Shown here: positions 1 to 7,953 of the stretch, in pieces
How the letters are laid out: every line of letters begins with the position of its first letter
Position numbering within the stretch: position 1 is the stretch's first letter
Origin: an uncultured Eubacteriales bacterium
Lineage (GTDB): Bacteria > Bacillota > Clostridia > Oscillospirales > Acutalibacteraceae
Assembly (NCBI GenBank): GCA_934643185.1
Contig: CAKUBN010000017.1
Location: 1-40,687, forward strand
DNA length: 40,687 nt
Direction: 5' to 3'
Made by a program: the position numbers and the translations under genes
The notes under the pieces: generated by a model
What the model saw: the letters and a program-made list of their open reading frames with translations, nothing else
Told to the model about the DNA's origin: nothing
The model's database searches: none

Positions 1-72
1 GTACCCCTTCGAGGGGTCAGCAAGTACTGACCCTTCTAGGGTCTGAGCAAACCACTAGTTTACTAGTGGTTT
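1..72. repeat. Chain of overlapping palindromes (cut by window edge)
   Basis: Four back-to-back inverted repeats are visible: ACCCCT-TCG-AGGGGT (3-17), GGGTCAG-N6-CTGACCC (14-33), GACCCT-TCT-AGGGTC (29-43), and an 11-bp perfect stem AAACCACTAGT / ACTAGTGGTTT with a 2-base loop (49-72). The first three share arms, so only alternate hairpins can form at once. The left end of the element is outside the window. The last hairpin is followed by TG rather than a T-run, so it is not a clean terminator. It is probably an extragenic repeat of the type common in gut Clostridia, but it could serve as leader structure for the ligase gene at 127. Confidence 0.6.
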
Positions 73-126
73 TGATTATACGAAAAACTCCAAAACTATC
101 GATATACCCATACCAAAACGAAAGGA

Positions 127-2451
127 ATGAAGGAATTGGCAAACGAAGCACAAAATCCCGTAACGGAAAAAGCAGACCTGAAAGCACAGCTCGCAGAGGT
201 GGCGGAGCGCATTCGCACCATGCGCGAGATCATCGGCCTTTCCGAAGAAGAAATGGCGCAGCGCACCGGTGTGACGCTGGAGGAATACCGCAGCTTCGAG
301 ACCGGCGAGTGTGATTTCAGCTTCACGTTTATTTTTAAATGCGCAGAGCGCTTCGGCATCGACCCCACCGATCTCATCAAGGGCACAAGCCCGCGTCTTT
401 CCACATATACTGTCTCCCGCCGCGGCGAGGGTCTGCCCATCACGCGCCGTCAGGGCTTTAAGTATTTAAATCTTGCGCCGCTCTTCAAGGGCAAAACGGC
501 AGAGCCGTTCTTTGTCACCATGCCGTATAACGAGGCAGAGCAGAAGGTCGCCATCAAGCTTTCCACCCATCAGGGGCAGGAAATGGACATCGTCATCAAG
601 GGTAAAATGCGCGTGCAGATCGGCTCGCACATCGAAGAGCTCGGCGAGGGTGATTCCATTTACTACAACAGCGGCACGCCCCACGGCATGATCGCCGTCG
701 GCGGCGAGGAATGTACCTTCTACGCCGTCGTCATGCGCCCGCAGAAAAACGCCAAGCCCGAAAAAGATACGTTCGAGGCACTCATCAAGGCAAAGCAGGA
801 CCGCGCCGACCGCGAAACGGTCGCAAGCCCGTTCGTGCACACTGAGCTCGACGAAAACGGCATTTTAAAATCCATCGATTTCATGAACGAGGAAAAATTC
901 AACTTCGCGTTCGACATCGTCGATAAAATGGCCGAAAAAGAGCCGGATAAGCTCGCGATGCTCTGGGTCTCCAAGCACCATGAAGAAAAGCGCTTCACGT
1001 TCAGCGATATGAAGCGCATGTCAAATAAAACGGCAAATTACTTTAAGTCCCTCGGCATCAAGCGCGGCGATAGAGTCATGCTCATCTTAAAGCGTCACTA
1101 CCAGTTCTGGTTCGCCATTTTGGCGCTGCATAAGCTCGGTGCCGTCGTCATCCCGGCAACGAATCTCCTTATGGAGCACGACCTCGATTACCGCTTCAAG
1201 GCCGCAGGCGTGCGCGCGCTCGTCTGCACACCGGACGGTCAGGTTGCCGATGAAGCCCTGCGCGCCGCCAAAAACTGCGACACCGTCGAATTTTTGATGA
1301 TGGCAAACGGCGCACGCGAGGGCTGGCTCGATTTCGACGCCGAGGTCGAAAAGCAGAGCGACGTGTTCGAGCGCACCGCGGACACCGCCTGCGGCAGCGA
1401 CCCCATGCTCATGTTCTTCACCTCCGGCACCACGGGCTACCCGAAGATCGCGGAGCACAACTACAAATACGCGCTCGGCCACTACATCACCGCCAAATAC
1501 TGGCACAACGTTAACCCGGAGGGTCTGCACTTCACGATCTCCGATACCGGCTGGGGCAAGGCGCTGTGGGGTAAGCTCTACGGCCAGTGGATGTGCGAAG
1601 CGCCCATTTTCACCTACGATTTCGATAAGTTCGACGCGCACGACATCCTGCCCATGTTCAAGCAGTACAACATCACCACGTTCTGCGCGCCGCCCACCAT
1701 GTACCGCTTCTTCATCAAGGAAGACCTCTCAAAATACGATCTTTCTTCCATCGAGTACAGCACCACGGCGGGCGAAGCCTTAAACCCCGAGGTCTACGAG
1801 CAGTGGAAGCGCGCCACCGGCCTTTCCATCTACGAGGGCTTCGGCCAGACGGAGACCACGCTTTCCATCTATAACCCGGTTGGCTCCGTGCCGAAAAGCG
1901 GCTCCATGGGCATCCCGAGCCCGCTTTACGATGTCGACCTCATCCTGCCGGACGGCACGCCCGCGCCGGTCGGCGAAACGGGCGAGATCGTCATCCGCAC
2001 CGATAAACACACGCCCTGCGGCCTCTTCATGGGCTATTACCGCGATGAAGAGAAGACCCGCGAAGCATGGAGCGACGGCGTGTATCACACCGGCGACACC
2101 GCATGGCGCGACGAAGACGGCTACTTCTTCTACGTCGGCAGAACGGACGATGTCATCAAGTCTTCCGGCTACCGCATCGGGCCGTTCGAGATCGAATCCG
2201 TCATCATGGAGCTGCCGTATGTGCTGGAGTGCGCCGTCACCAGCGCCCCGGACCCCATCCGCGGCCAGGTCGTCAAGGCGTCCATCGTGCTCACAAAGGG
2301 CACGCAGGGCACAGAAGCGCTGAAAAAAGAAATTCAGACCTACGTGAAGACGAACACCGCGCCGTACAAATACCCGCGCATCGTCGAGTTCCGCGATGAG
2401 CTGCCGAAGACCATCAGCGGCAAAATCCGCCGCGTAGAGCTCAAGGGCTGA
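127..2451 (+). CDS. HTH-cupin-AMP-binding fusion: acyl-CoA synthetase with a built-in XRE regulator-like N-terminus
   Basis: The protein has 774 residues. Residues about 20-75 form an XRE-type helix-turn-helix, about 105-205 a cupin barrel, and about 240-774 an ANL-family adenylating enzyme. The ATP-loop TSGTTGYPK lies near residue 432, the hinge motif GRTDDVIKSSGYRIG near 672, and the catalytic lysine of PKTISGKIRR is Lys766. The enzyme part resembles medium-chain acyl-CoA synthetases, which make acyl-CoA from acid, ATP and CoA; the substrate is unknown. The HTH-cupin part looks like the small-molecule-sensing regulators of the PuuR type. The start is uncertain: AAAGGA (121-126) abuts ATG127, whereas TTG136 lies 9 bases beyond it. 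The gene stands alone and ends at a clear terminator. Whether one polypeptide both binds DNA and acts as a ligase cannot be decided from sequence. Confidence 0.88.
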   Translation: MKELANEAQNPVTEKADLKAQLAEVAERIRTMREIIGLSEEEMAQRTGVTLEEYRSFETGECDFSFTFIFKCAERFGIDPTDLIKGTSPRLSTYTVSRRGEGLPITRRQGFKYLNLAPLFKGKTAEPFFVTMPYNEAEQKVAIKLSTHQGQEMDIVIKGKMRVQIGSHIEELGEGDSIYYNSGTPHGMIAVGGEECTFYAVVMRPQKNAKPEKDTFEALIKAKQDRADRETVASPFVHTELDENGILKSIDFMNEEKFNFAFDIVDKMAEKEPDKLAMLWVSKHHEEKRFTFSDMKRMSNKTANYFKSLGIKRGDRVMLILKRHYQFWFAILALHKLGAVVIPATNLLMEHDLDYRFKAAGVRALVCTPDGQVADEALRAAKNCDTVEFLMMANGAREGWLDFDAEVEKQSDVFERTADTACGSDPMLMFFTSGTTGYPKIAEHNYKYALGHYITAKYWHNVNPEGLHFTISDTGWGKALWGKLYGQWMCEAPIFTYDFDKFDAHDILPMFKQYNITTFCAPPTMYRFFIKEDLSKYDLSSIEYSTTAGEALNPEVYEQWKRATGLSIYEGFGQTETTLSIYNPVGSVPKSGSMGIPSPLYDVDLILPDGTPAPVGETGEIVIRTDKHTPCGLFMGYYRDEEKTREAWSDGVYHTGDTAWRDEDGYFFYVGRTDDVIKSSGYRIGPFEIESVIMELPYVLECAVTSAPDPIRGQVVKASIVLTKGTQGTEALKKEIQTYVKTNTAPYKYPRIVEFRDELPKTISGKIRRVELKG

Positions 2452-2474
2452 TTTTAAAACGAATAGACACAAAA

Positions 2475-2515
2475 GCGCCGCTGTACGGTTTTTCCCCGTA
2501 TGGCGGCGTTTTTTC
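2475..2515 (+). terminator. Rho-independent terminator of the ligase gene
   Basis: The stem CGCCGC..TACGG pairs with CCGTA..GCGGCG across a 2-base internal mismatch, and is followed by six T. It lies 24 bases after the stop codon. Confidence 0.85.
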
Positions 2516-2613
2516 TATGTTTGTGTGTTCTAAATTCAAATTTTGTTCACCGTTTTTCCCCCGTATTTGCGTATAATGTTTATGAATAAATTTGTGCGTA
2601 AAGGGTGAGAGAA

Positions 2614-3549
2614 ATGGATAAAAATTTGGAATACGAGCCGGTACGCGGCGCGCACATTTTAATGATCGTCAATCCCGTTTCCGGCCGCATCGGCGGCGAG
2701 CATACCGCCGATAAGCTTGAAGCATGGCTGAAGGAAAACGGCGCCGCGGTCGACCGCTTTGAAACGACCGAAACGGAAAACGGAAGCGGCTACACCGCAA
2801 AGCTTACGGAAAACGAGTACACCCGCGTCGTTGTGCTCGGCGGCGACGGCACGTTAAACGCCGTCTTAAACGGCATGCTGCACCGCGCGCTGCGCACGCC
2901 CATCACATATCTGCCCGCCGGCACCACGAACGATTTCGCCCAGACGCTCGGCATTCAAAAGCATGTGTTAGACCCCTATAAGAGCTTTACGGAAACGGAA
3001 GACCGCCTCATTGATGCCGGCAAATTCGGCGACGGCTATTTTTCCTATGTCGCGTCGTTCGGCTTATTTACAAAGTGCTCCTACGCCACGCCGCGCACCA
3101 TGAAGCGCCTTTTGGGTCACTTCGCGTATGTCTTAGAGGGCATGAAGGACCTCCACGCGCTCGACGCCACGCCCCTCACCGTCACGGCAGACGGCAAATT
3201 TTTCGAGGGCGCGTACATTTTCGGCGCGTTCAGCAACTCGCTTTCCATCGGCGGCATGCTGAAATACGATGAAAACAGCGTCGATATGAACGACGGCAAG
3301 CTCGAGATGCTTCTCATTCGCAAGCCGGAAACGCTCCCTGACCTGCACCGCCTCATTCTGGCGCTCAAAAACAACGATTTTTCGGACAAGCACATCGATT
3401 TCGCTTCCGCGAGTACGTTCCGCCTGCATGCCGCAGCGGGCTTTGATTGGTCAATCGACGGCGAATACGCCGCAGGCGGCATCGATACCGTCATCCGCTG
3501 TGTCAAGGATGCCGTGTGCATCGCCGCGCCGCGTGTCGAAAACGGTTGA
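2614..3549 (+). CDS. Diacylglycerol kinase-family lipid kinase (YegS/DagK type)
   Basis: The 311-residue protein belongs to the DAGK catalytic family. It has the nucleotide motif VVVLGGDGT (about 72-80) and PAGTTNDFA (101-109), which is typical of bacterial DagK/YegS/BmrU enzymes that phosphorylate diacylglycerol or related lipids at the membrane inner face. The C-terminal part is the usual beta-sandwich domain. ATG2614 is preferred to GTG2605 because AAAGGGTGAG sits correctly in front of ATG2614. A TATAAT (2572-2577) lies upstream without a convincing -35. The true lipid substrate cannot be told from sequence. Confidence 0.85.
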   Translation: MDKNLEYEPVRGAHILMIVNPVSGRIGGEHTADKLEAWLKENGAAVDRFETTETENGSGYTAKLTENEYTRVVVLGGDGTLNAVLNGMLHRALRTPITYLPAGTTNDFAQTLGIQKHVLDPYKSFTETEDRLIDAGKFGDGYFSYVASFGLFTKCSYATPRTMKRLLGHFAYVLEGMKDLHALDATPLTVTADGKFFEGAYIFGAFSNSLSIGGMLKYDENSVDMNDGKLEMLLIRKPETLPDLHRLILALKNNDFSDKHIDFASASTFRLHAAAGFDWSIDGEYAAGGIDTVIRCVKDAVCIAAPRVENG

Positions 3550-3573
3550 TTTTTCCCGCAAAACGTGTATAAT
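3546..3573 (+). promoter_or_regulatory. SigA-type promoter for the polysaccharide ABC exporter
   Basis: TTGATT (3546-3551), a 16-base spacer and TATAAT (3568-3573). The -35 overlaps the stop codon of the lipid-kinase gene. It implies a leader of about 115 bases that holds a 7-bp stem TACTGCC (3585-3591) / GGCAGTA (3612-3618) and a GCGC-rich hairpin before the ribosome site. No known riboswitch class was recognised. Confidence 0.7.
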
Positions 3574-3694
3574 AGCAAAAGCGATACTGCCTGCGGACTG
3601 GAAGAAGGCCGGGCAGTAAGCCTATCCTATTCACCATATTTCCGGAATGCCTTTTTAGGTACGCGCGCTGCGCGGGAAAGGAGGTGCGGCCTGT

Positions 3695-4543
3695 ATGGCC
3701 TCATCTTTTGAAATCAAATCCACCAGACCTTCGGTGGGTGAAACCATCGTCACCATCGTTCGGGATCACATCGATTACCGAAAACAGATCTTTAAGCTTG
3801 CGGGCTCCGACCTGCGCCGCACATACCGTGCATCCGCACTCGGTTGGTCTTGGGCCATCATCAAGCCGCTTGTCACGATTTTCGTTTACTGGTTCGCATT
3901 TGCCATCGGCCTGCGCCGCGGCGGCGATATCGAGGGCTATCCGTTCGTGCTGTGGCTCATCAGCGGCATCGTGCCGTGGTTTTATATGAGCGAAATGCTC
4001 ACGCTTGGCACCGAGTGTATTTTGCGAAACCGCTATCTCGTCACCAAGATGAAATACCCGGTCTCCACCATTCCGACGTTTACCAGCATCTCCAAATTCT
4101 CTGTGCACCTCATCTTGATGATGATCACCATCCTCATCTTCGTTATCACCGGCAACGAATTGACCATCTACCTTGTGCAGCTGCCGTTTTACATGCTGTG
4201 CAATTTCCTGTTCTTCACCGGCTGGGCTATGTTTGCCGCGCCTATCGCCGCCATCAGCACCGATTTCTCAAACCTCGTCAAATCGTTCGTCACGGCGGTG
4301 TTCTGGCTTTCCGGCGTACTTTTCCAGGTCGATACCATGCACAAGGGCCTCGCACATAAGCTTTTGATGCTGAATCCCGTCACGTTCCTGTGTAACGGCT
4401 ACCGCAACTGCTTCATTTACCACACGTGGTTCTTTGACCAGCCGAAGCGCCTTTTGTATTTCGCCGTCTGGCTCGTCGTCATTTACGCACTCGGCATCTG
4501 GAGCTACCGCCGCACCCGCAGCGAAATGGCGGACGTACTGTAA
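3695..4543 (+). CDS. ABC-2 type permease, polysaccharide/teichoic-acid exporter (TagG/Wzm-like)
   Basis: This 282-residue protein has about six membrane helices and a short cytoplasmic amphipathic N-terminus (RKQIFKLAGSDLRRTYRASALG). That arrangement is characteristic of the Wzm/TagG/RfbA permeases, which export O-antigen, teichoic acid or capsule polymers. AAAGGAGG lies just before ATG3695. The next gene is its ATPase partner, starting 13 bases downstream. No glycosyltransferase or polymerase genes are adjacent, so the exported polymer is unknown. Confidence 0.87.
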   Translation: MASSFEIKSTRPSVGETIVTIVRDHIDYRKQIFKLAGSDLRRTYRASALGWSWAIIKPLVTIFVYWFAFAIGLRRGGDIEGYPFVLWLISGIVPWFYMSEMLTLGTECILRNRYLVTKMKYPVSTIPTFTSISKFSVHLILMMITILIFVITGNELTIYLVQLPFYMLCNFLFFTGWAMFAAPIAAISTDFSNLVKSFVTAVFWLSGVLFQVDTMHKGLAHKLLMLNPVTFLCNGYRNCFIYHTWFFDQPKRLLYFAVWLVVIYALGIWSYRRTRSEMADVL

Positions 4544-4556
4544 GGAGGGCAAAAGC

Positions 4557-5288
4557 ATGAGCGAACAAAACAACATTGCCATCCGTTTTAAAAATGTCTG
4601 CAAAACGTACAGACTGTATACAAGCAGCCGCCGTCGCCTTTTGGGGCTGTTTTTCAAAAGCGTGCCGCACAAAACAAAGCACGCCGTCGTCGATATGAAC
4701 CTCACCGTCGAGCGCGGCGAAGCCGTCGCCATTTTAGGACGCAACGGCGCGGGCAAATCCACCATGCTTAAAATGATCACCGGCGTCACGTTCCCCACAA
4801 GCGGCGAAATTTACGTCAACGGCGTCGTCAGCGCGCTTCTGGAGCTCACAAGCGGCTTTGACCAGGAATTTACCGGCCGCGAAAACATTTACCTCAAGGG
4901 CCGCATTTTGGGCCTTAACGATGAAGACATCGCAAAGCTCGAGCCTGCCATCATTGATTTTGCGGAGCTCGAAGAATACATCGACCAGCCTGTGCGCACG
5001 TACTCCAGCGGTATGAAAGCGCGCCTCGGCTTTTCCATCTGCGTCAACATCAACCCGGAAATCCTCATCGTCGATGAGGCGCTGTCCGTCGGCGACCGCG
5101 CGTTCCGCGATAAGTGCACCAAAAAGGTGAAGGAGATCATGCAGGGCGACATCACGCTTCTGTTCGTCACCCATTCGCCGGAGATTGCCAAAGCGTTCTG
5201 CACCCGCGGTGTCGTGATGAAAAACGGAAAGATCGTGTTTGACGGCACCATCGATGAAGCCATCGACTACTACGCCACAAAATACTAA
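4557..5288 (+). CDS. ABC transporter ATP-binding protein, polysaccharide export (TagH/Wzt-like)
   Basis: The 243-residue protein has Walker A GRNGAGKST (61-69), the signature YSSGMKARLGF (149-159), Walker B ILIVDEA (169-175) and switch His206. The degenerate SSGM signature and the YSSGMKARLGFS context are typical of TagH/Wzt ATPases. It lacks the C-terminal carbohydrate-binding domain of Wzt, so it is the short form. AAGGAGGG overlaps the end of the permease gene, showing translational linkage. Together the two proteins form the exporter. Confidence 0.9.
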   Translation: MSEQNNIAIRFKNVCKTYRLYTSSRRRLLGLFFKSVPHKTKHAVVDMNLTVERGEAVAILGRNGAGKSTMLKMITGVTFPTSGEIYVNGVVSALLELTSGFDQEFTGRENIYLKGRILGLNDEDIAKLEPAIIDFAELEEYIDQPVRTYSSGMKARLGFSICVNINPEILIVDEALSVGDRAFRDKCTKKVKEIMQGDITLLFVTHSPEIAKAFCTRGVVMKNGKIVFDGTIDEAIDYYATKY

Positions 5289-5327
5289 ACTTCCCCTTCG
5301 ATTTTAAAACCGGAAAGGAAATTTACC

Positions 5328-5837
5328 ATGAGAAAACCTAAAAAGCTTACGGCGCTCCTGCTCGCGCTCACACTGCTTTTCGCCTGCGCCGCCTGCGGCA
5401 GCGGAAACGGCACAACAGACAGCGGCAAAACCATCTCGGGCACGCTGCCGGAGATTATAGACCGCCTGTATGACACCGTAGATGTCGATGACGAGCAGCG
5501 CGATTTTCTCAAAAACAGCGTCGGCACGGTCGAGATTCCGAAAGACCAGTCTGCGTACTACTTCGGCGTCGAAAATCTCGATTTTGAAGAAGCCGTCGCG
5601 AGCGAGCCGTTCATCAACGCCATCGCGTTTTCCGTTTGCCTCATGCGTGTCAAGGACGGCACCGACATCGACGAACTGAAAGCGGAAATCCGCCGCAGCG
5701 CGAACCCCGCCAAGTGGATCTGCGTGGATGTCAACCCGAATGACGTGCGCGTGGAAAGCGTCGGTGACCTCGTCCTGCTCATCATGGCAGATGATTCCGA
5801 AAAATACAGCGAAGCGTTCTACGCCCTCGCCGAATAA
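5328..5837 (+). CDS. Predicted lipoprotein of unknown function
   Basis: The 169-residue protein begins with a Lys-rich N-terminus, a hydrophobic core and cysteines at 20 and 23, giving a signal peptidase II site (LFAC20 or ACAAC23). The mature part is acidic, and its core has a compact alpha/beta look (VKDGTDIDELKAEIRRSA, then PAKWICVDVNPNDV). It is somewhat reminiscent of small Clostridial DUF4358-type lipoproteins, but I cannot assign it. It sits 39 bases after the ABC ATPase gene and before a terminator, so it is probably the last gene of that transcript. Confidence 0.75.
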   Translation: MRKPKKLTALLLALTLLFACAACGSGNGTTDSGKTISGTLPEIIDRLYDTVDVDDEQRDFLKNSVGTVEIPKDQSAYYFGVENLDFEEAVASEPFINAIAFSVCLMRVKDGTDIDELKAEIRRSANPAKWICVDVNPNDVRVESVGDLVLLIMADDSEKYSEAFYALAE

Positions 5838-5867
5838 AAGCAAAAGCTTCCGGCATTTGCCGGAGCC

Positions 5868-5892
5868 GCCCCGGTCTTCTCCGGGGCTTTTT
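5868..5892 (+). terminator. Terminator of the ABC-exporter/lipoprotein transcript
   Basis: GCCCCGG-TCTTCT-CCGGGGC is followed by TTTTTG. A second small hairpin (CCGGCATTTGCCGG, 5850-5863) precedes it. Confidence 0.85.
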
Positions 5893-5914
5893 GTTTATTT
5901 TGTCCCATTCACTC

Positions 5915-5943
5915 TTGACGAAAGCGCCAAAAATCGCTATGAT
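5915..5943 (+). promoter_or_regulatory. SigA-type promoter for the RidA gene
   Basis: TTGACG (5915-5920), a 17-base spacer and TATGAT (5938-5943). It lies 52 bases before the start codon. Confidence 0.75.
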
Positions 5944-5994
5944 GAATATAAATGCGGTACAACGCCGCTTGACGTTCAGAAAGGAAGTTTTATC

Positions 5995-6369
5995 ATGCTG
6001 AAGAAAATCGATACAAAGAAAGCCCCCGCAGCCATCGGCCCGTATTCGCAGGCCATCGTTTGCGGCAATATGCTCTTCACCTCCGGTCAGATTCCGATCG
6101 ACCCCGCAACGGGCGACATCCACGGTGCAGACATCACCGAGCAGGCAGAGCAGGTCATGAAGAACCTCGCCGCCGTCCTCGAAGAAGCCGGTACCACGTT
6201 TGAAAACGCCGTGAAGACCACCTGCTTCCTCGCCGATATGGGCGATTTCGCCGCGTTCAACGCCGTCTACGGCAAGTATTTCACCGAAAAGCCGGCACGC
6301 TCCTGCGTTGCCGTCAAGACCCTGCCGAAGAACGTCCTCGTCGAAGTGGAAGTCATCGCAGCGCTTTAA
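5995..6369 (+). CDS. ridA: RidA family protein (YjgF/YER057c/UK114), enamine/imine deaminase
   Basis: The 124-residue length is standard for the family. The motifs APAAIGPYSQAI near the N-terminus and the RSCVAV..LPKNVLVEVEVIA C-terminus are diagnostic. The Arg (102) and C-terminal Glu residues that hold the imine substrate are present. RidA proteins hydrolyse reactive 2-aminoacrylate released by PLP enzymes to pyruvate and ammonia in the cytosol. Two PLP enzymes able to generate such intermediates are encoded at 16-18 kb. The start has AAAGGAAG in front. The gene has its own promoter and terminator. Confidence 0.93.
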   Translation: MLKKIDTKKAPAAIGPYSQAIVCGNMLFTSGQIPIDPATGDIHGADITEQAEQVMKNLAAVLEEAGTTFENAVKTTCFLADMGDFAAFNAVYGKYFTEKPARSCVAVKTLPKNVLVEVEVIAAL

Positions 6370-6382
6370 TTTCCGCAAAACA

Positions 6383-6424
6383 AAAGGCATACGGTAAGAG
6401 AAAAACGCTTTGCCGTATGCCTTT
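6383..6424. terminator. Bidirectional-looking terminator after ridA
   Basis: AAAGGCATACGG pairs perfectly with CCGTATGCCTTT (6413-6424), and the pairing extends inward with GTAA/TTGC. The right arm leads into a T-run. Confidence 0.85.
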
Positions 6425-6436
6425 TTGCATATAAAA

Positions 6437-6466
6437 AGCGCCGTACGGGTTCCCGTACAGCGCCGA
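6437..6466 (-). terminator. Terminator of the AI-2E-type permease gene
   Basis: Read on the minus strand, GGCGCTGTACGGG-AA-CCCGTACGGCGC is followed by TTTTTAT. It sits just after the stop codon at 6471. Confidence 0.85.
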
Positions 6467-6470
6467 AAAA

Positions 6471-7832
6471 TCACTTTTTCTTGCTCGTTTTAAACTTCGG
6501 GAACAGCGGCTTTTTACCTTGTTCCTTTTTCTTTGCCGCGCGTTCCAAAACGGGGGCGCACAGCGGGCGGCCCTTAGAATACCCCGACGCGTAGTGAGAG
6601 TTTTCCAGATATGGGTATTTGCCCGGTTCTAAATCAGCGTTTGAAAGCCCGCGCGCCGCAAGGCGGTTCGTTGTCACGCGGCGCATCACCGTGTATAGAA
6701 CCGCTGCAATCGGTGTGCCGAGAATAATGCCCAAAATGCCGAACAAATTGCTGAAGATCGTCACGGCGGTCATCACCCACACGCCCGGCAGACCAATGGT
6801 CGAGCCCACGACCTTCGGGTAAATGAGGTTGCCCTCAAACTGCTGAAGGCAGATGAAGAAGATGACGAACCATACAGCATCCATGGGGTTTACGATCAGC
6901 AGCAAAAACGCGCCGATGCCGCAGCCGATGTACGCGCCGAGAATCGGTATCAACGCAGTGATCGTCACAATGCACGAGATGAGCAGCGCATAGTCAAACC
7001 CGATAAGAGACATGCAGATGAAGCACAGGCAGCCTAAAATGACACACTCCGTCAGCTGGCCGCGCACAAAGGAAGAAAACACATTGTTCGAGGTTACCGC
7101 AATATCTGCCAGCGTTGCCACCACCTTTTTCGGCAGCAGGGAATAGGAGACACGCTTTAAGGAAAGCAGCAGGCTCTCCTTGCTCGTCAGGAAGTACGCG
7201 GAGAAGATAACGGAGAGCACAAACGTGAAAATGCCGCTCGCCACATTCACGGTCACGTTCACAAGCGAGCTGAAAAAGTTCGTCGTAAACTCCGTTGCGC
7301 CCGATAAAATCGAAGACCAGTTGAAGTTCTTCAACGAATCCACCATCGTGGAAAAATCGAGGTCAAACTGCTTGGAAAGCTCGTCAGCCCATTTGGCAAT
7401 CTGGTCTACATACACCGGAATATTCACGCGTGCCGTCTCGCCGATGAGTTCTAAAGACTTGAAAATCTCCGGCACGACATACAGCGTGATGGCGAGGAGG
7501 ATGAGCACGATCACCGCATAGGAAAGCGCCACGCATACCGGGCGCTTCAGCTTTTTCCACACCTTGTTGTCACTGCGTGTGAGTCTTCCGAACACCGTGT
7601 TCTCAAACAGATTCAAAAACACATTTAAAATGTACGCGATAAAAAGGCCCAGAATAAACGAGCTCACCGCGTTAAAGAGCACGCCGCCCACCTTCGAGAC
7701 CGCATCGAACCTGAACAGTACGAAAATCAGCCCCACCGCAAAGGCGGCAATGGCAATGCCGGGCTTTACATAGTCCCACGGGGTGTATTCCCGCATCGGT
7801 TTCTTTTCTGCAGAATGGTTTTCTTTTTCCAC
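6471..7832 (-). CDS. AI-2E family transporter (YtvI/PerM-like membrane protein)
   Basis: The 453-residue protein has about eight hydrophobic helices. It carries the family-typical central stretch with a long periplasmic-type segment (about 125-190) and the C-terminal pattern FISCLQQFEGNLIYPKVVGSTIGL..W, which marks PF01594 (UPF0118/AI-2E). Members act as exporters of AI-2 or as Na+/H+ antiporters, so the substrate is open. A basic C-terminal tail (KKKEQGKKPLFPKFKTSKKK) is a minor oddity. The GTG start is preceded by GGAGGG at the correct distance. It appears to be transcribed separately from the oxidoreductase gene, behind a terminator hairpin. Confidence 0.88.
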   Translation of the reverse strand: MEKENHSAEKKPMREYTPWDYVKPGIAIAAFAVGLIFVLFRFDAVSKVGGVLFNAVSSFILGLFIAYILNVFLNLFENTVFGRLTRSDNKVWKKLKRPVCVALSYAVIVLILLAITLYVVPEIFKSLELIGETARVNIPVYVDQIAKWADELSKQFDLDFSTMVDSLKNFNWSSILSGATEFTTNFFSSLVNVTVNVASGIFTFVLSVIFSAYFLTSKESLLLSLKRVSYSLLPKKVVATLADIAVTSNNVFSSFVRGQLTECVILGCLCFICMSLIGFDYALLISCIVTITALIPILGAYIGCGIGAFLLLIVNPMDAVWFVIFFICLQQFEGNLIYPKVVGSTIGLPGVWVMTAVTIFSNLFGILGIILGTPIAAVLYTVMRRVTTNRLAARGLSNADLEPGKYPYLENSHYASGYSKGRPLCAPVLERAAKKKEQGKKPLFPKFKTSKKK

Positions 7833-7887
7833 AATGACCCTCCGGTTTCCAATACACGTTAAGGCGATACCGCAGGCTTCGCCCTAA

Positions 7888-7921
7888 AAATGACCCGCCG
7901 CACACGGAAATGCGCGCGGCG
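7888..7921 (-). terminator. Terminator of the Gfo/Idh oxidoreductase gene
   Basis: Minus-strand CCCGCCGC / GCGGCGGG stem followed by TCATTTTTA. The plus-strand reading also ends near a T-run. Confidence 0.7.
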
Positions 7922-7953
7922 GGTGCTCAGAGTTTTTTATTTAAGAATTAAAA

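Noticed and set aside
3580..3694. Structured regulatory RNA in the ABC-exporter leader
   Set aside because: It contains a 7-bp stem and a GC-rich hairpin, but no match to a class I know. One sequence cannot show conserved pairing.
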